The notes: a model not told the origin generated them from the letters alone. Positions 1 to 8,623 are shown, numbered from the stretch's first letter. The stretch is 64,000 nucleotides of DNA from Listeria ivanovii subsp. ivanovii (GCF_900187025.1 NZ_LT906478.1:2464001-2528000), one strand, 5' to 3'. Translations and numbers: made by a program.

Positions 1-997
1 CATGAAATAAAATCATCGAGCAAACACCTGCACAAATATAAGAATAAAACGGAATATTAATATCTAATGCTACTCGAATTATTTGGTAAATCAGTAAAAA
101 GTATAACATAATTAACAGACAGCCACCAATAAAACCGAAATTCCCACCAATAATCGAGAAAATAAAATCATTGTGGTTTTCCGGAATAGCGATAGCCTGA
201 TTGCCGATACCATTTCCTTGAAGCTGACCAGAACCAATCGCTTGCGTCGATCGGAGTAGCTGCATTCCGTCTCCAAGTGGGTCTTCTTCTGGACGTAACC
301 AAGAAGTAATTCGTTTAAATTGATAAGGTTCAAATCCTAATTTTTGTAAAAAAGCTTGATTATATAAAACTAAATAAATTAAAGTGGCGCCGATAACCGT
401 TATAAAACTAAATAACGGTAATAAAATTTTCCAAGTAATACCACTGATAAATACCATACCAATGATAATCGCGATAAATACTAAAATCGTTCCAAGGTCT
501 GGTTGAAGCGCAACTAGACCAAGGGGAATAATCGAAATAGCCCCTACTTTTAAAAGCAATTGGATATCGAATTTTACGGTATGTAGTGGATATTTCTTAT
601 TATGATCCCAAATCACTTTTGCAAGCGCCAGAATTAAGAAACTTTTCATTAATTCTGAAGGTTGTAAACTTCCAAGCGATCCAATACTAATCCAACTTTT
701 CGAGCCTTTTCGCTCATCACCTACGATTAATACGAGAATAAGTAGCAAATTACCAATCCCATATAAGTAGTATGCGGCCCATTGAAGTTTATCATAATCG
801 AAAAAAAGTACGATAACAACGACTACTCCTGTGGAAATAACAATCCAAATAGACTGCTGTAGCAAAAAGTTATTCGTATACTGGTCATTGACGAGTCCAG
901 CAACATAAATCGCCACAAGCCCTATAATGCAAAGTACCATCATTAAGAAAATAATTGCATAATCTACACGAACTGCTTTTTTCCTGTTCCTAGCCAT
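1..997 (-). CDS. RodA/FtsW/SpoVE (SEDS) family protein, 3' end outside window
   Basis: The reverse strand reads an open frame from an ATG at 997 off the left edge, about 332 residues. It is a polytopic membrane protein beginning MARNRKKAVRVDYAI, with SEDS hallmarks: ELMKSFLILALA, a LQPDLGT stretch, and the extracellular-loop segment RPEEDPLGDGMQLLRS ahead of GSGQLQGNG. SEDS proteins are peptidoglycan glycosyltransferases of elongation or division. The family assignment is secure, but RodA and FtsW type cannot be separated without the C-terminus and a partner gene. Listeria has several SEDS paralogues and I recall two adjacent copies here. A terminator-like hairpin separates it from hupC, so it probably has its own promoter. 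Confidence 0.9.
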   Translation of the reverse strand, partial: MARNRKKAVRVDYAIIFLMMVLCIIGLVAIYVAGLVNDQYTNNFLLQQSIWIVISTGVVVVIVLFFDYDKLQWAAYYLYGIGNLLLILVLIVGDERKGSKSWISIGSLGSLQPSELMKSFLILALAKVIWDHNKKYPLHTVKFDIQLLLKVGAISIIPLGLVALQPDLGTILVFIAIIIGMVFISGITWKILLPLFSFITVIGATLIYLVLYNQAFLQKLGFEPYQFKRITSWLRPEEDPLGDGMQLLRSTQAIGSGQLQGNGIGNQAIAIPENHNDFIFSIIGGNFGFIGGCLLIMLYFLLIYQIIRVALDINIPFYSYICAGVCSMILFH

Positions 998-1027
998 TCT
1001 CTTCCGTCCTTTTATATTTAGATTTTC

Positions 1028-1075
1028 AAAAAGAAAAAAGCTGCTATTCTTAAAAAGAGCAACAGCCTTCATCTA
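1028..1075 (-). terminator. Terminator between hupC and the SEDS gene
   Basis: On the minus strand about 12 pairs with two wobbles and one mismatch (GCTGTTGCTCTT against AAGAATAGCAGC) are followed by a T-rich tract. It would end the hupDGC transcript. Confidence 0.65.
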
Positions 1076-1140
1076 TTATAATAAAGTTTATCTAGGATAG
1101 GAAGCTTTTTCACTAAATTCTAATCTTCTTTCTGTTTTCT

Positions 1141-1932
1141 TTAATATTCAAATCTCGTCGAAGCAATCGGATGAATGTGCTGCTTTCCGTCTTTTTCGGT
1201 GATATCTGCCGTAATATGAAAAACATTCCGAAGTAAATCTATCGTGAACACTTCTTTTGGCGTACCATTCTTTACTAATTGACCATTTTCACAAACAAAC
1301 ACATAATCGCTGTAAATCGCCGCTTGATTTAAATCATGAAGTACTAAAACAATCGTTAAATTATATTCTTTATTTAAATGAACAAGTAAATCTAATAGTT
1401 CTAGTTGATGAGCGATATCGAGATAGGTCGTCGGTTCATCAAGTAATAAAATTGGTGTTTTCTGCGCTAATGCCATTGCAAGCCATGCTCGTTGTCGTTC
1501 TCCACCTGATAAAGAATGAAGTGGTCGATATGCCAAACTTTCTAAATTACAAACTTTGATTGCCCACTGAATGACTGCTTCGTCTTCCTCTTGCAAAGTC
1601 GATAGAAAGCTTCGATACGGCAAGCGACCATATGCAACCAAATCATGCACAATGACATCTACAAGGCCTTCTGGAGCTTGTGCCAGCATTGTCATTTTTT
1701 TCGCAAGTTCTTTTGCCGAAATAGCAGTAATATTCTTATCATCTAATAAAATTTCACCGCTATCTGGCGTCAAAAGTCGCATCATTAAACGCAACATAGT
1801 TGATTTTCCAGAACCATTTGGTCCAATCAGTGTCGTAATTTTGCCCTCAGGAATAGCTGCATTTATAGCTGACATTTGAAAATCTCTTTTACGTGAGAAA
1901 GAAATGTTTTTTAGTTCTAGTGCTGATTTCAT
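1141..1932 (-). CDS. hupC: Haem/iron-siderophore ABC transporter ATP-binding protein
   Basis: A 263-residue FecE/FhuC-type ATPase. Visible motifs are Walker A GPNGSGKST (about 37-45), signature LSGGERQRAW, Walker B ILLLDEPTT and an H-loop LVLHDLNQ. It powers import through HupG at the inner face of the membrane. Its start overlaps the hupG stop by four bases, implying translational coupling. In L. monocytogenes this cluster was first called ferrichrome-type and later shown to take up haem (HupDGC). Substrate is therefore from family knowledge, not from the sequence. Confidence 0.9.
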   Translation of the reverse strand: MKSALELKNISFSRKRDFQMSAINAAIPEGKITTLIGPNGSGKSTMLRLMMRLLTPDSGEILLDDKNITAISAKELAKKMTMLAQAPEGLVDVIVHDLVAYGRLPYRSFLSTLQEEDEAVIQWAIKVCNLESLAYRPLHSLSGGERQRAWLAMALAQKTPILLLDEPTTYLDIAHQLELLDLLVHLNKEYNLTIVLVLHDLNQAAIYSDYVFVCENGQLVKNGTPKEVFTIDLLRNVFHITADITEKDGKQHIHPIASTRFEY

Positions 1933-2939
1933 GAAGCAACCCTCCCACGTTGAAGTAAGAATAAGAAGAATGGTGCGCCAATCATCGCTAGTAAAATCCC
2001 AACTGGCAACTCAATCGATCCGAACCAGCTTCTTGCCGCTGTATCTGCAAAACCAACTAATAAAGCGCCACCTAGTGCAGATAGTGGAAGTAAGTACTTA
2101 TAGTCATTTCCGATAATTAATCGAAAAATATGTGGAACAACTAGCCCAACAAAGCCAATCAACCCTGCAACACTCACCGCAATCCCACTCAAGAAAGCGG
2201 CAAGCATAATAATGAAAAAACGATGTCGCTCTACAGAAAAGCCAAGTAATTTTGCTGCATCATCACCAAGTAGCAGTACGTTGGAAGAACGAATGGCAAA
2301 ACCACTTAAAACAAAACCAATTAGCATATATGGCCAAATTAAATCTAAGTGATACCAACTTTTTCCAGAAAGGGTCCCTGTCATCCAAGAAATCACGCTT
2401 TGAACACGATTGCTATAAAGAACCATTACTCCAGAAGTCATCGCACCAATAAAGGCATTAATTGCCACTCCGGACAAAATCACCCGGAGCGGAGAAACAC
2501 CTCGGTCCCATGCTAATAAATAAATTAATATCGCTGTCCCAAAAGCCCCTAAAAAAGCTCCAATCGGAACAAAAGCTGCCATCGTCGGAAATACGAGTGT
2601 CATTACAATCGCCACAAATCCACCACCAGCGGAAACACCAATCACACCCGGATCTGCTAATGGATTTCGCATCACACCTTGAAGCAAGCAGCCTGCAATC
2701 GCAAGTGCAGCACCAACTAAAAAAGCAATTAGCAATCTTGGCAATCGCAAATTCCAAATAAGTTGATTAGCAAGATCACTTCCACTGCCAGTCAACGTTT
2801 GCCAAGCATCACTATGTGTAACTTTTACAGACCCAGTAGTCAGTCCGTAAAAAAACGTCAAAATAAGTAAAATAAGTACTACCACAAAAGTTATCCGTCT
2901 ACGTTGGCGCCGCGGATCATGCGCTTTTACTGTTGTCAT
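1929..2939 (-). CDS. hupG: Haem/iron-siderophore ABC transporter permease
   Basis: A 336-residue FecCD (BtuC-type) permease with a cytoplasmic basic N-terminus (DPRRQRRR) and about ten hydrophobic segments. The conserved GCLLQGVMRNPLADPGVIGV segment and the GLIGFVGLVVPHI loop that contacts the ATPase are both present. It abuts the hupD stop with no spacer and overlaps hupC, so the three genes form one operon in the order hupD, hupG, hupC. Confidence 0.9.
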   Translation of the reverse strand: MTTVKAHDPRRQRRRITFVVVLILLILTFFYGLTTGSVKVTHSDAWQTLTGSGSDLANQLIWNLRLPRLLIAFLVGAALAIAGCLLQGVMRNPLADPGVIGVSAGGGFVAIVMTLVFPTMAAFVPIGAFLGAFGTAILIYLLAWDRGVSPLRVILSGVAINAFIGAMTSGVMVLYSNRVQSVISWMTGTLSGKSWYHLDLIWPYMLIGFVLSGFAIRSSNVLLLGDDAAKLLGFSVERHRFFIIMLAAFLSGIAVSVAGLIGFVGLVVPHIFRLIIGNDYKYLLPLSALGGALLVGFADTAARSWFGSIELPVGILLAMIGAPFFLFLLQRGRVAS

Positions 2940-3911
2940 CTAGTTATCCACCTTATTTATTTCGTCTGCCATGTAATCCAATGCCTCATCGATTTCCACT
3001 CCAGGATTCGTCCCAAAAAGCTCTGCTGGGAGTACAACAATATGATCATTTTTTACTGCACTCGTGGAATTCCAAGCATCATTTTGTTTCATTTCTTTTT
3101 TTAATGCAGCCTCTGTTTCTTTTTCATCGCCACCGTGAATCATTAAGAAAATCACTTCGGGGTCAGCAGCCACAATTTTTTCAACGTTCATCGAAGCATA
3201 CTGCGGAAAGTTTTCTACCCCTCTAAAGTCTTTGGCAACATTATCCCCGCCAGCCACTTCTAAAACATCTCCACTTAACGAAGATGGTAATGCCGCATAA
3301 TTACTTCCTGGTGCTCCTAAAACAAGTAATGCACGAACATTTTTCTTTTTTTGTTGTTCTTTTATTTTTGTTACTTTTTTATCAATATCGGCTTGCAGTT
3401 CTTTGGCTTTATCTTCTTTATTTAAAAGTTCACCGAGAATTGCGGTTTGTTTTTTTATTTCGGCAATCGAATTCGCACCAGTTAAAACGACTTTTGGACC
3501 AACGCCTTCCATCGCGGGAACATCTTTCAAATTCTGCTCAGAGCTTGCAACGATAGCATCCGCACCAAGAGAAGCTATTTTTTCTAAGTTTAAATCATGC
3601 GTATTTCCAACTTCTGTAGCACTTTTCGCTCCGTCCGGAACACCACTTGCATCTGTTGTTTGGCGCCCGACAACTGTTCCACCCAGCGCATAAATGATAT
3701 TCATATCCGCATTCGTTAACGCGATAATTCGCTCTGGATTTTTATCAAAAGAAACTTCGCGCCCCGACATATCAGTTAGTTCAAGCACAGTCTGAGCCTT
3801 TTTTTCTTTTTCTGCTGTTTCATTTTTGGAAGTAGTCGTAGTATCATTTCCGCATGAAGCAAGGAGCAGTGCGGTCACGACACTTAAAACTACTATATTA
3901 AAATTCTTCAT
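2940..3911 (-). CDS. hupD: Haem/iron-siderophore substrate-binding lipoprotein
   Basis: A periplasmic-binding-type lipoprotein of 323 residues. The start is placed at ATG 3911 because GGAGG lies about seven bases upstream and the product then begins with a normal lipoprotein signal peptide. The lipobox LLASC puts the lipidated cysteine at residue 20. A longer in-frame ATG at 3941 would add ten residues before the signal peptide and is unlikely. The family pattern SGREVSFDKNPERIIALT opens the ligand-binding domain. First gene of the operon, preceded by a TATAAT (3950-3955) and a Fur-box match upstream. Confidence 0.9.
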   Translation of the reverse strand: MKNFNIVVLSVVTALLLASCGNDTTTTSKNETAEKEKKAQTVLELTDMSGREVSFDKNPERIIALTNADMNIIYALGGTVVGRQTTDASGVPDGAKSATEVGNTHDLNLEKIASLGADAIVASSEQNLKDVPAMEGVGPKVVLTGANSIAEIKKQTAILGELLNKEDKAKELQADIDKKVTKIKEQQKKKNVRALLVLGAPGSNYAALPSSLSGDVLEVAGGDNVAKDFRGVENFPQYASMNVEKIVAADPEVIFLMIHGGDEKETEAALKKEMKQNDAWNSTSAVKNDHIVVLPAELFGTNPGVEIDEALDYMADEINKVDN

Positions 3912-3985
3912 GATTCCCCTCCGCAACACTGTCCATTTCATTTTACTAAATTATACCACGATATTCAAAAAGTCGGGACCCTAAT

Positions 3986-4000
3986 TGAGAATTATTTTCA
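3986..4000. promoter_or_regulatory. Fur box
   Basis: TGAGAATTATTTTCA matches the 7-1-7 Fur consensus TGATAATNATTATCA at 13 of 14 specified positions or nearly so. It lies 75 bases upstream of the hupD start, beyond a TATAAT at 3950-3955. It also lies 66 bases upstream of the small divergent gene at 4066, so it may serve both. Confidence 0.75.
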
Positions 4001-4065
4001 TTCACGCGCAATTAGTCGATATTATTTCCATTATACTTTATACTTAACGTAAGGAGGCGATGAAA

Positions 4066-4230
4066 ATGACTGATAATCTTTTTCCGAATCTATCACATGA
4101 AAATTGCAAAGAAACAATGCCCCCAGTCACAACAGAACAATTTAAAGAAGCCGCTATTTTGGAAAAGAACCGCAAGCTGGATGAAATTTTAAAAATAGTT
4201 GATAAAAAGAAGCCAAGTATTAAAAAATAA
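4066..4230 (+). CDS. Small hypothetical protein, 54 residues
   Basis: AAGGAGG at 4051-4057 is eight bases before ATG 4066. A nearer ATG at 4060 is only two bases from it and is rejected. The product is hydrophilic and lysine-rich (MTDNLFPNLSHENC to KKKPSIKK), with no signal peptide or membrane segment and no family I recognise. It is divergent from hupDGC with the Fur box between them, and is followed directly by a terminator. The strong ribosome binding site and clean end make it a credible gene. Confidence 0.75.
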   Translation: MTDNLFPNLSHENCKETMPPVTTEQFKEAAILEKNRKLDEILKIVDKKKPSIKK

Positions 4231-4258
4231 CGAGGACCTGTTTGCGCAGGTTCTTCTT
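4231..4258 (+). terminator. Terminator of the 54-residue gene
   Basis: Stem AGGACCTG with CAGGTTCT around a short loop, followed by TCTTT. It starts directly after the stop codon. Confidence 0.7.
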
Positions 4259-4361
4259 TCACATTCCAATTCCGAGTTAACTCATAAGATAAGTTATATT
4301 TATTTTATTTACCTGAAAAATCATGTATACTAGAAAAAAGACACGTCAGGAGGCCCTTTCA

Positions 4362-5120
4362 TTGGCTATTTTAGAACTAAATTTCAAATCGGAATGTTTA
4401 GCTGTGCAAACAAGTGCAACCGTCATTTTACCTGAAATAGCAACCCTCTATCATAGTAACATTCCGAAATATAAAACTTTATATATTCTGCACGGCTTAT
4501 CTAATAACCATACTACTTATATTCGCAATACTAATATCGAACGTTATGCCACTAAAAAAGGACTTGCTGTAGTCATGCCAGCTGCTGATCATAGTTTTTA
4601 TTCCAACATGGTTCACGGACGTAATTATTTTGAATTTGTAAGTAAAGAACTACCCCAAGTGATGAAAAACTGGTTTCCACTATCAGAAAAAAAAGAAGAT
4701 ACCTTTATCGCCGGACATTCAATGGGAGGTTACGGTGCATTTAAAGTCGCGCTTACATATCCCGAAAATTTCCAAGCAGCGGCAAGTATGTCTGGGGTGA
4801 TGGACATTAACTATATTATTAAGGAAGACTGCTTTGAAAACTTTAGTACAAGAGCTATTACAGGAGATATGTCCAGCCAAACAGGGACAGAAAATGATTT
4901 ATTTCATTTATTAGAGAACAACTTAGCGAGCCAAATCAAGCTGCCTGACTTGTTCCAAAACTGTGGTACGGAAGATTTTCTCTATGAAGATAATGTCCGT
5001 TTCCGCGATTTCGCACTCGGGAAAAATGCGCCCCTAGAATACCGTGAAGGCCCTGGTGATCATGATTGGGATTTTTGGGATAAAAGTATCAAAGAAATTA
5101 TCGATTGGTTACCTTTATAA
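4362..5120 (+). CDS. Tributyrin-esterase-like alpha/beta hydrolase (EstA/esterase D family)
   Basis: A 252-residue cytosolic serine esterase. The start is the TTG at 4362, because AGGAGG lies eight bases upstream and the protein then begins MAILELNF as expected for the family. An upstream ATG at 4323 has no ribosome binding site. The nucleophile elbow is GHSMGG with Ser120; the probable Asp is in CGTEDFLYED and the His in GPGDHDWDFW. Members hydrolyse short-chain acyl esters such as tributyrin or S-formylglutathione; the real substrate is unknown. Monocistronic, ended by a strong terminator. Confidence 0.85.
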   Translation: MAILELNFKSECLAVQTSATVILPEIATLYHSNIPKYKTLYILHGLSNNHTTYIRNTNIERYATKKGLAVVMPAADHSFYSNMVHGRNYFEFVSKELPQVMKNWFPLSEKKEDTFIAGHSMGGYGAFKVALTYPENFQAAASMSGVMDINYIIKEDCFENFSTRAITGDMSSQTGTENDLFHLLENNLASQIKLPDLFQNCGTEDFLYEDNVRFRDFALGKNAPLEYREGPGDHDWDFWDKSIKEIIDWLPL

Positions 5121-5122
5121 CA

Positions 5123-5158
5123 CAAAGAAGACTTGGATATGAGTCCAAGTCTTCTTTT
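5123..5158. terminator. Terminator between esterase and gadD3
   Basis: Perfect stem AAGAAGACTTGGA / TCCAAGTCTTCTT with a TTTTTT run on the plus strand. The gadD3 stop codon abuts it, so it may work for both converging genes. Confidence 0.9.
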
Positions 5159-6562
5159 TTAATGTGTAAATCCGTATGAATCATTTCGTCCTTTATCATG
5201 ATAGAGTACTCTCGCATGTTCTAAATTCTTGATTGCCGCATGAAAATCACTCGCAAATTCTTCGGCAACATTATGCCCTAAATCTGCCCGGCAAACAAAA
5301 CGTTGAATTATTGTATCACTCAAATCAGTTGGTAGTGGGTACGCAGGAACTTGCCAGCCTTTCATTAAAAGTTGATCTGCTAAGTCATACAATGTCCATT
5401 CGACATCCAAATCTTCTTTCATTTTATAACAAACTATCGGCAAGTTAGAACCATCATTGATAATCTCAAAATAGCCACTTTTTTCTACTGTTTTTGCAAG
5501 ATAGAGTGCTGTTTTCTTTGTTTTTTCGTGAATTTCTCGGTAACCTTCAAAACCAAACCGTAAAAAATTATAATATTGCCCGATAATTTGGCTAGCACTT
5601 CTGGAGAAATTAATCGCCATCGTTGGCATCGAACCACCCAAGTAACTTACTTCAAAAATTAATTCTTCTGGTAAATACTCTTTATCCTTCCAAAGTATCC
5701 ATCCAACGCCTGGATAAACGAGACCATATTTATGACCAGATGTATTAATTGAAACGACGTTTTTCAAACGGAAGTCCCATGGCAATTCTGGATTTACAAA
5801 GGGTGTAAACATCGCACCACTCGCTCCGTCCACATGAATCACTAGTTGATGTTCATTGGCTTCATTATAAGCCTCTACTTTTTCATCTAGTAAAGCAATA
5901 TCATCAAATTTCCCAGTATAAGTAATACCTAAAATCCCAACAATACCAATCGTATAATCATCTACAAAATCAAATACCCGGTCCACGTCTAAACTTAGAT
6001 GTTCTTTATCCATTGGTATCACACGCATATCGATATCCCAGTACACACAAAATTTTTCCCAACAAACTTGATACCCTGAAGAAATAATCAAATTAGGACG
6101 TTTTGCTTGAATATCTAACCCACGTTTTTCAGCATTTTTACGCCATCTAAATTTCATTGCTAAACCACCGAGCATGCATGCCTCGGATGATCCGACAGTG
6201 GAAGTGCCTAAGTAAGCCATTTCTTTCGGCGCATTCCATAAATCAGCTAAAATATTAACACACCTGTTTTCGAGTTCTGCGGTTTGCGGATATTCCGACT
6301 TATCTATCGCATTTTTTTCGAGCGTTTCCGCCATAAGTAACTGCGCTTCTTCTTCCATGTATGTTTGACAAAAAGTCGCCAAGTTTTGTCTAGCATTTCC
6401 CTCATCCATCAACTGATCTTTCACGAGTTGATAAGCAATACGCGGTTCCATTGGTTCTTTCTTCAAAACATATTTCGGAATACTTGTACTCTCTTCCTCG
6501 GAACCAAAGAGTGGAATTCGATAACTTTCATGTTTTCGCTTGTCGTTTTCGCTATAAAGCAT
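5159..6562 (-). CDS. gadD3: Glutamate decarboxylase
   Basis: A 467-residue PLP-dependent group II decarboxylase converting glutamate to GABA and CO2 while consuming a proton in the cytosol. The PLP lysine is K278 in INTSGHKYG, and the cofactor Asp is D245 in HVDGASGA. The start has AAGGAGG just upstream. Unlike the gadD/gadT pairs elsewhere in Listeria, no glutamate/GABA antiporter lies beside it. This agrees with the solitary third decarboxylase (gadD3) tied to the intracellular acid-resistance branch. Flanked by terminators, so monocistronic. Confidence 0.92.
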   Translation of the reverse strand: MLYSENDKRKHESYRIPLFGSEEESTSIPKYVLKKEPMEPRIAYQLVKDQLMDEGNARQNLATFCQTYMEEEAQLLMAETLEKNAIDKSEYPQTAELENRCVNILADLWNAPKEMAYLGTSTVGSSEACMLGGLAMKFRWRKNAEKRGLDIQAKRPNLIISSGYQVCWEKFCVYWDIDMRVIPMDKEHLSLDVDRVFDFVDDYTIGIVGILGITYTGKFDDIALLDEKVEAYNEANEHQLVIHVDGASGAMFTPFVNPELPWDFRLKNVVSINTSGHKYGLVYPGVGWILWKDKEYLPEELIFEVSYLGGSMPTMAINFSRSASQIIGQYYNFLRFGFEGYREIHEKTKKTALYLAKTVEKSGYFEIINDGSNLPIVCYKMKEDLDVEWTLYDLADQLLMKGWQVPAYPLPTDLSDTIIQRFVCRADLGHNVAEEFASDFHAAIKNLEHARVLYHDKGRNDSYGFTH

Positions 6563-6682
6563 CTTTTTTCCTCCTTAAAATTACTGACTCTTTTGACCAA
6601 TACCCATTAAAGTACACACCCAAACCGTTCAATTTTTCACAAATATTTGTTATACTACGAAGATACCCAAAAGGAGGTTATT

Positions 6683-6991
6683 ATGTTTGATTTAATTTTC
6701 CCACTGTTACTCATTATTCTCGGCGTCCTCTACCGTATTAATCCCCCACAAAACAAAGAAAGCCGTTTTAGTTATCGAACAAAGGCTTCATTAAAAAGTA
6801 ATTCCAGCTGGGAAAAAGCTCATCAATTGCTTAGTTTTTATTGGATAATTACTGGTATTATCTTACTTATTTTCTCGCTCCTACTTGCTTTTATTCCGAT
6901 GCACGCCTTCATTCGGAGTTCGATATTACTTACAACTAGTATTTTTGCCGTATTACTCACTGTTATTTTAGTAGAGAAAAAGTTGCAATAA
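6683..6991 (+). CDS. SdpI/YhfL-family membrane protein
   Basis: A 102-residue protein with three hydrophobic segments. ATG 6683 follows AAGGAGG; an earlier in-frame start at 6647 lacks one. After the first membrane segment comes RINPPQNKESRFSYRTKAS, the SdpI-type hallmark (R-x-N-P followed by a Y-R-T motif), then a W-x-x-A-H segment. SdpI in Bacillus protects against the SdpC toxin, but most family members are small proteins of unknown role. No toxin gene is adjacent, so immunity is not claimed. Confidence 0.75.
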   Translation: MFDLIFPLLLIILGVLYRINPPQNKESRFSYRTKASLKSNSSWEKAHQLLSFYWIITGIILLIFSLLLAFIPMHAFIRSSILLTTSIFAVLLTVILVEKKLQ

Positions 6992-7022
6992 AAAAAGTAC
7001 CGCCAGCAAGCAGTACTTTTCT
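6988..7022. terminator. Bidirectional terminator
   Basis: AAAAAGTAC / GTACTTTT hairpin with A and T tracts on both sides, between two convergent genes. Confidence 0.8.
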
Positions 7023-7051
7023 GTAATCCATTACATAATCGGCAAAAAAAT

Positions 7052-7906
7052 TTAATCTTCTTTTATAATCGTATTTCGTTCCGTTACACGAAAGATATGA
7101 ATAGTGAGATAGACTCGTTCGTCTCTTGTTAACTCGGTGTGATGCGTATTAATCAAGTACGCATCAATTTTTTTTGTACAATCAAATGCTTCGGGATACT
7201 TGATTTGCACTTGTTCATATAAAAAGTCGTCTCCTGAATCAACAATTTCTTTTCGAAGCAACCGCTGTGCAAAATACTGTAAATGTGTGATAAATCGAGT
7301 GTAATTCAGTGAAGTTTCATCCAAGACCATCCCATAATGATAAGTAACGATACTTAGAATATCTTGAACGATTTGTGTCATTGCTACTGTCATATGCATT
7401 TGTTGCCCATCTTGCCTAGCGTTGACGATGTGGAGTGCAATAAAGCCTGCCTCATCTTCATCTAGCTTAATTCCTATTTCTTCTTCAATAAACTCCAGTG
7501 CCTTCATGCCAACCAAGTACTCTGCGTGGTAAAATCGTTTTATTTCCCATAAAAGTGCATTTTTCAAATTAATACCTTGATTATAGCGAGATACAGCGAA
7601 ATTAATATGGTCTGTTAATGTTAAATAAATATTATCACTTAAATCTGTTTCGAGTGTTTCTTGCGCATACTGAACAACATCATCCGCCACGCGCAAATGT
7701 TTCAGTGGGATTTCACTCAGTAGCTCTGATAACTTCTCTGATAGTTCGTGTGTTTCCATAATAAATGTTTTTTCAATCTTGGACGCGTCCACTTCATCTC
7801 CAAGTTTCTTTTGAAAAGCAAGGCCACGTCCCATAACTACAGACTCCTTGCCACTTTTACCCTCGGCGATTACAACATTGTTATTCAGAATTTTTTTGAT
7901 AATCAT
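7052..7906 (-). CDS. BglG/LicT-family transcription antiterminator
   Basis: A 284-residue protein with an N-terminal co-antiterminator RNA-binding domain (MIIKKILNNNVVIAE, to about 56) and two PTS regulation domains (about 70-170 and 175-280). The PRDs carry the usual phosphorylatable histidine contexts (TDHINFAV, FIALHIVNAR, FITHLQYF, LTIHIFRV). Such proteins bind a RAT hairpin and stop formation of an overlapping terminator when a beta-glucoside-type PTS sugar is present. Its own leader carries a RAT and terminator, so it is autoregulated. No PTS or glycosidase gene lies nearby; the controlled operon must be elsewhere or be lost. Confidence 0.93.
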   Translation of the reverse strand: MIIKKILNNNVVIAEGKSGKESVVMGRGLAFQKKLGDEVDASKIEKTFIMETHELSEKLSELLSEIPLKHLRVADDVVQYAQETLETDLSDNIYLTLTDHINFAVSRYNQGINLKNALLWEIKRFYHAEYLVGMKALEFIEEEIGIKLDEDEAGFIALHIVNARQDGQQMHMTVAMTQIVQDILSIVTYHYGMVLDETSLNYTRFITHLQYFAQRLLRKEIVDSGDDFLYEQVQIKYPEAFDCTKKIDAYLINTHHTELTRDERVYLTIHIFRVTERNTIIKED

Positions 7907-7926
7907 GCATCTTCACCTCTCTCAAA

Positions 7927-7990
7927 AGAAAAAACCCAAACTAATTCCAATGCTATAGATACCAAAATAGCACTTGAATTAGTTCAGGTT
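7927..7990 (-). terminator. Leader terminator controlled by the RAT
   Basis: Long stem AACCTGAACTAATTC against GAATTAGTTTGGGTT followed by TTTTTTC, 20 bases before the antiterminator start. Its 5' arm overlaps the end of the RAT, as the mechanism requires. Confidence 0.9.
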
Positions 7991-8015
7991 TTGCCTGCCT
8001 TGGCAGTAACAATCC
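7986..8015 (-). promoter_or_regulatory. Ribonucleic antiterminator (RAT) site
   Basis: GGATTGTTACTG, then CCAAG, then GCAGGCAAAACCT: a textbook match to the BglG/LicT/SacT RAT consensus in the leader of the antiterminator gene. Confidence 0.95.
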
Positions 8016-8031
8016 TATACATTTCTCTAAT

Positions 8032-8060
8032 ATTATAGTACAAAAAGAAACCGATTACAA
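8032..8060 (-). promoter_or_regulatory. Promoter of the antiterminator gene
   Basis: TATAAT (8032-8037) and TTGTAA (8055-8060) on the minus strand with a 17-base spacer, placing the start of transcription just ahead of the RAT. Confidence 0.75.
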
Positions 8061-8162
8061 GTAGTTTTTTGATATTCAATTTAGCATTACTTCTTATCTT
8101 CCCTACTTTACCACAACTTATTCATTGACATGTGATTTGCAGCATGCTATTTTTGGCTGGAG

Positions 8163-8582
8163 GTGATAAATTATGATAACACGCTCGGACAAATTTTTGT
8201 TAACTTGCCTGTAAAAGATTTACAAGCATCTATCGCCTTTTTCACGAAGCTTGGTTATGAGTTCAATCCCAAATTCACTGACGAAAACGCTACTCAAATG
8301 ATTATTGGGAAAAATATTTTCGCCATGCTCTTGAAAGAAGATTTCTTCCAGACCTTCCATAAAAACGAACTCGCAGATACAACTAAAGTACGCGAAGTCC
8401 TCATTACAATATCACTTAAAAGACGAGAAGCGGTTGATGAATTAGTAGATTTAGCTCTAAGCATCGGCGCAGAGACGGCAGCCGAACCTCAAGAATATGA
8501 ATATATGTATAGTAGAAGTTTCCTCGATTTAGATAAGCATCTGTGGGAGATCCTCTATTTTAACGAAGACGCATTTGAATAA
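8163..8582 (+). CDS. Glyoxalase/bleomycin-resistance (VOC) family protein, start uncertain
   Basis: A 139-residue frame with VOC features: GQIFVNLPVKDLQASIAFFTKLGY at the N-terminus (shown in part: VNLPVKDLQASIAF) and a C-terminal RSFLDLDKHLWEILYF. VOC proteins are metal-dependent lyases, dioxygenases or drug-binding proteins; no substrate can be named. The start is odd. The only good ribosome binding site (GGAGGTGAT) serves an ATG at 8173 that is out of frame and stops after 13 codons. The conserved frame can begin only at GTG 8163, which overlaps that site. A small indel at the start is likely, so the gene may be silent. Confidence 0.7.
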   Translation: MINYDNTLGQIFVNLPVKDLQASIAFFTKLGYEFNPKFTDENATQMIIGKNIFAMLLKEDFFQTFHKNELADTTKVREVLITISLKRREAVDELVDLALSIGAETAAEPQEYEYMYSRSFLDLDKHLWEILYFNEDAFE

Positions 8583-8584
8583 AA

Positions 8585-8623
8585 CAAAGCTGCTGGAATC
8601 TATCAAATTCCAGCAGCTTTTTT
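8585..8623. terminator. Bidirectional terminator
   Basis: AAAGCTGCTGGAAT / ATTCCAGCAGCTTT stem with a T run, between convergent genes and overlapping the 3' end of the DinB-like gene. Confidence 0.9.
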
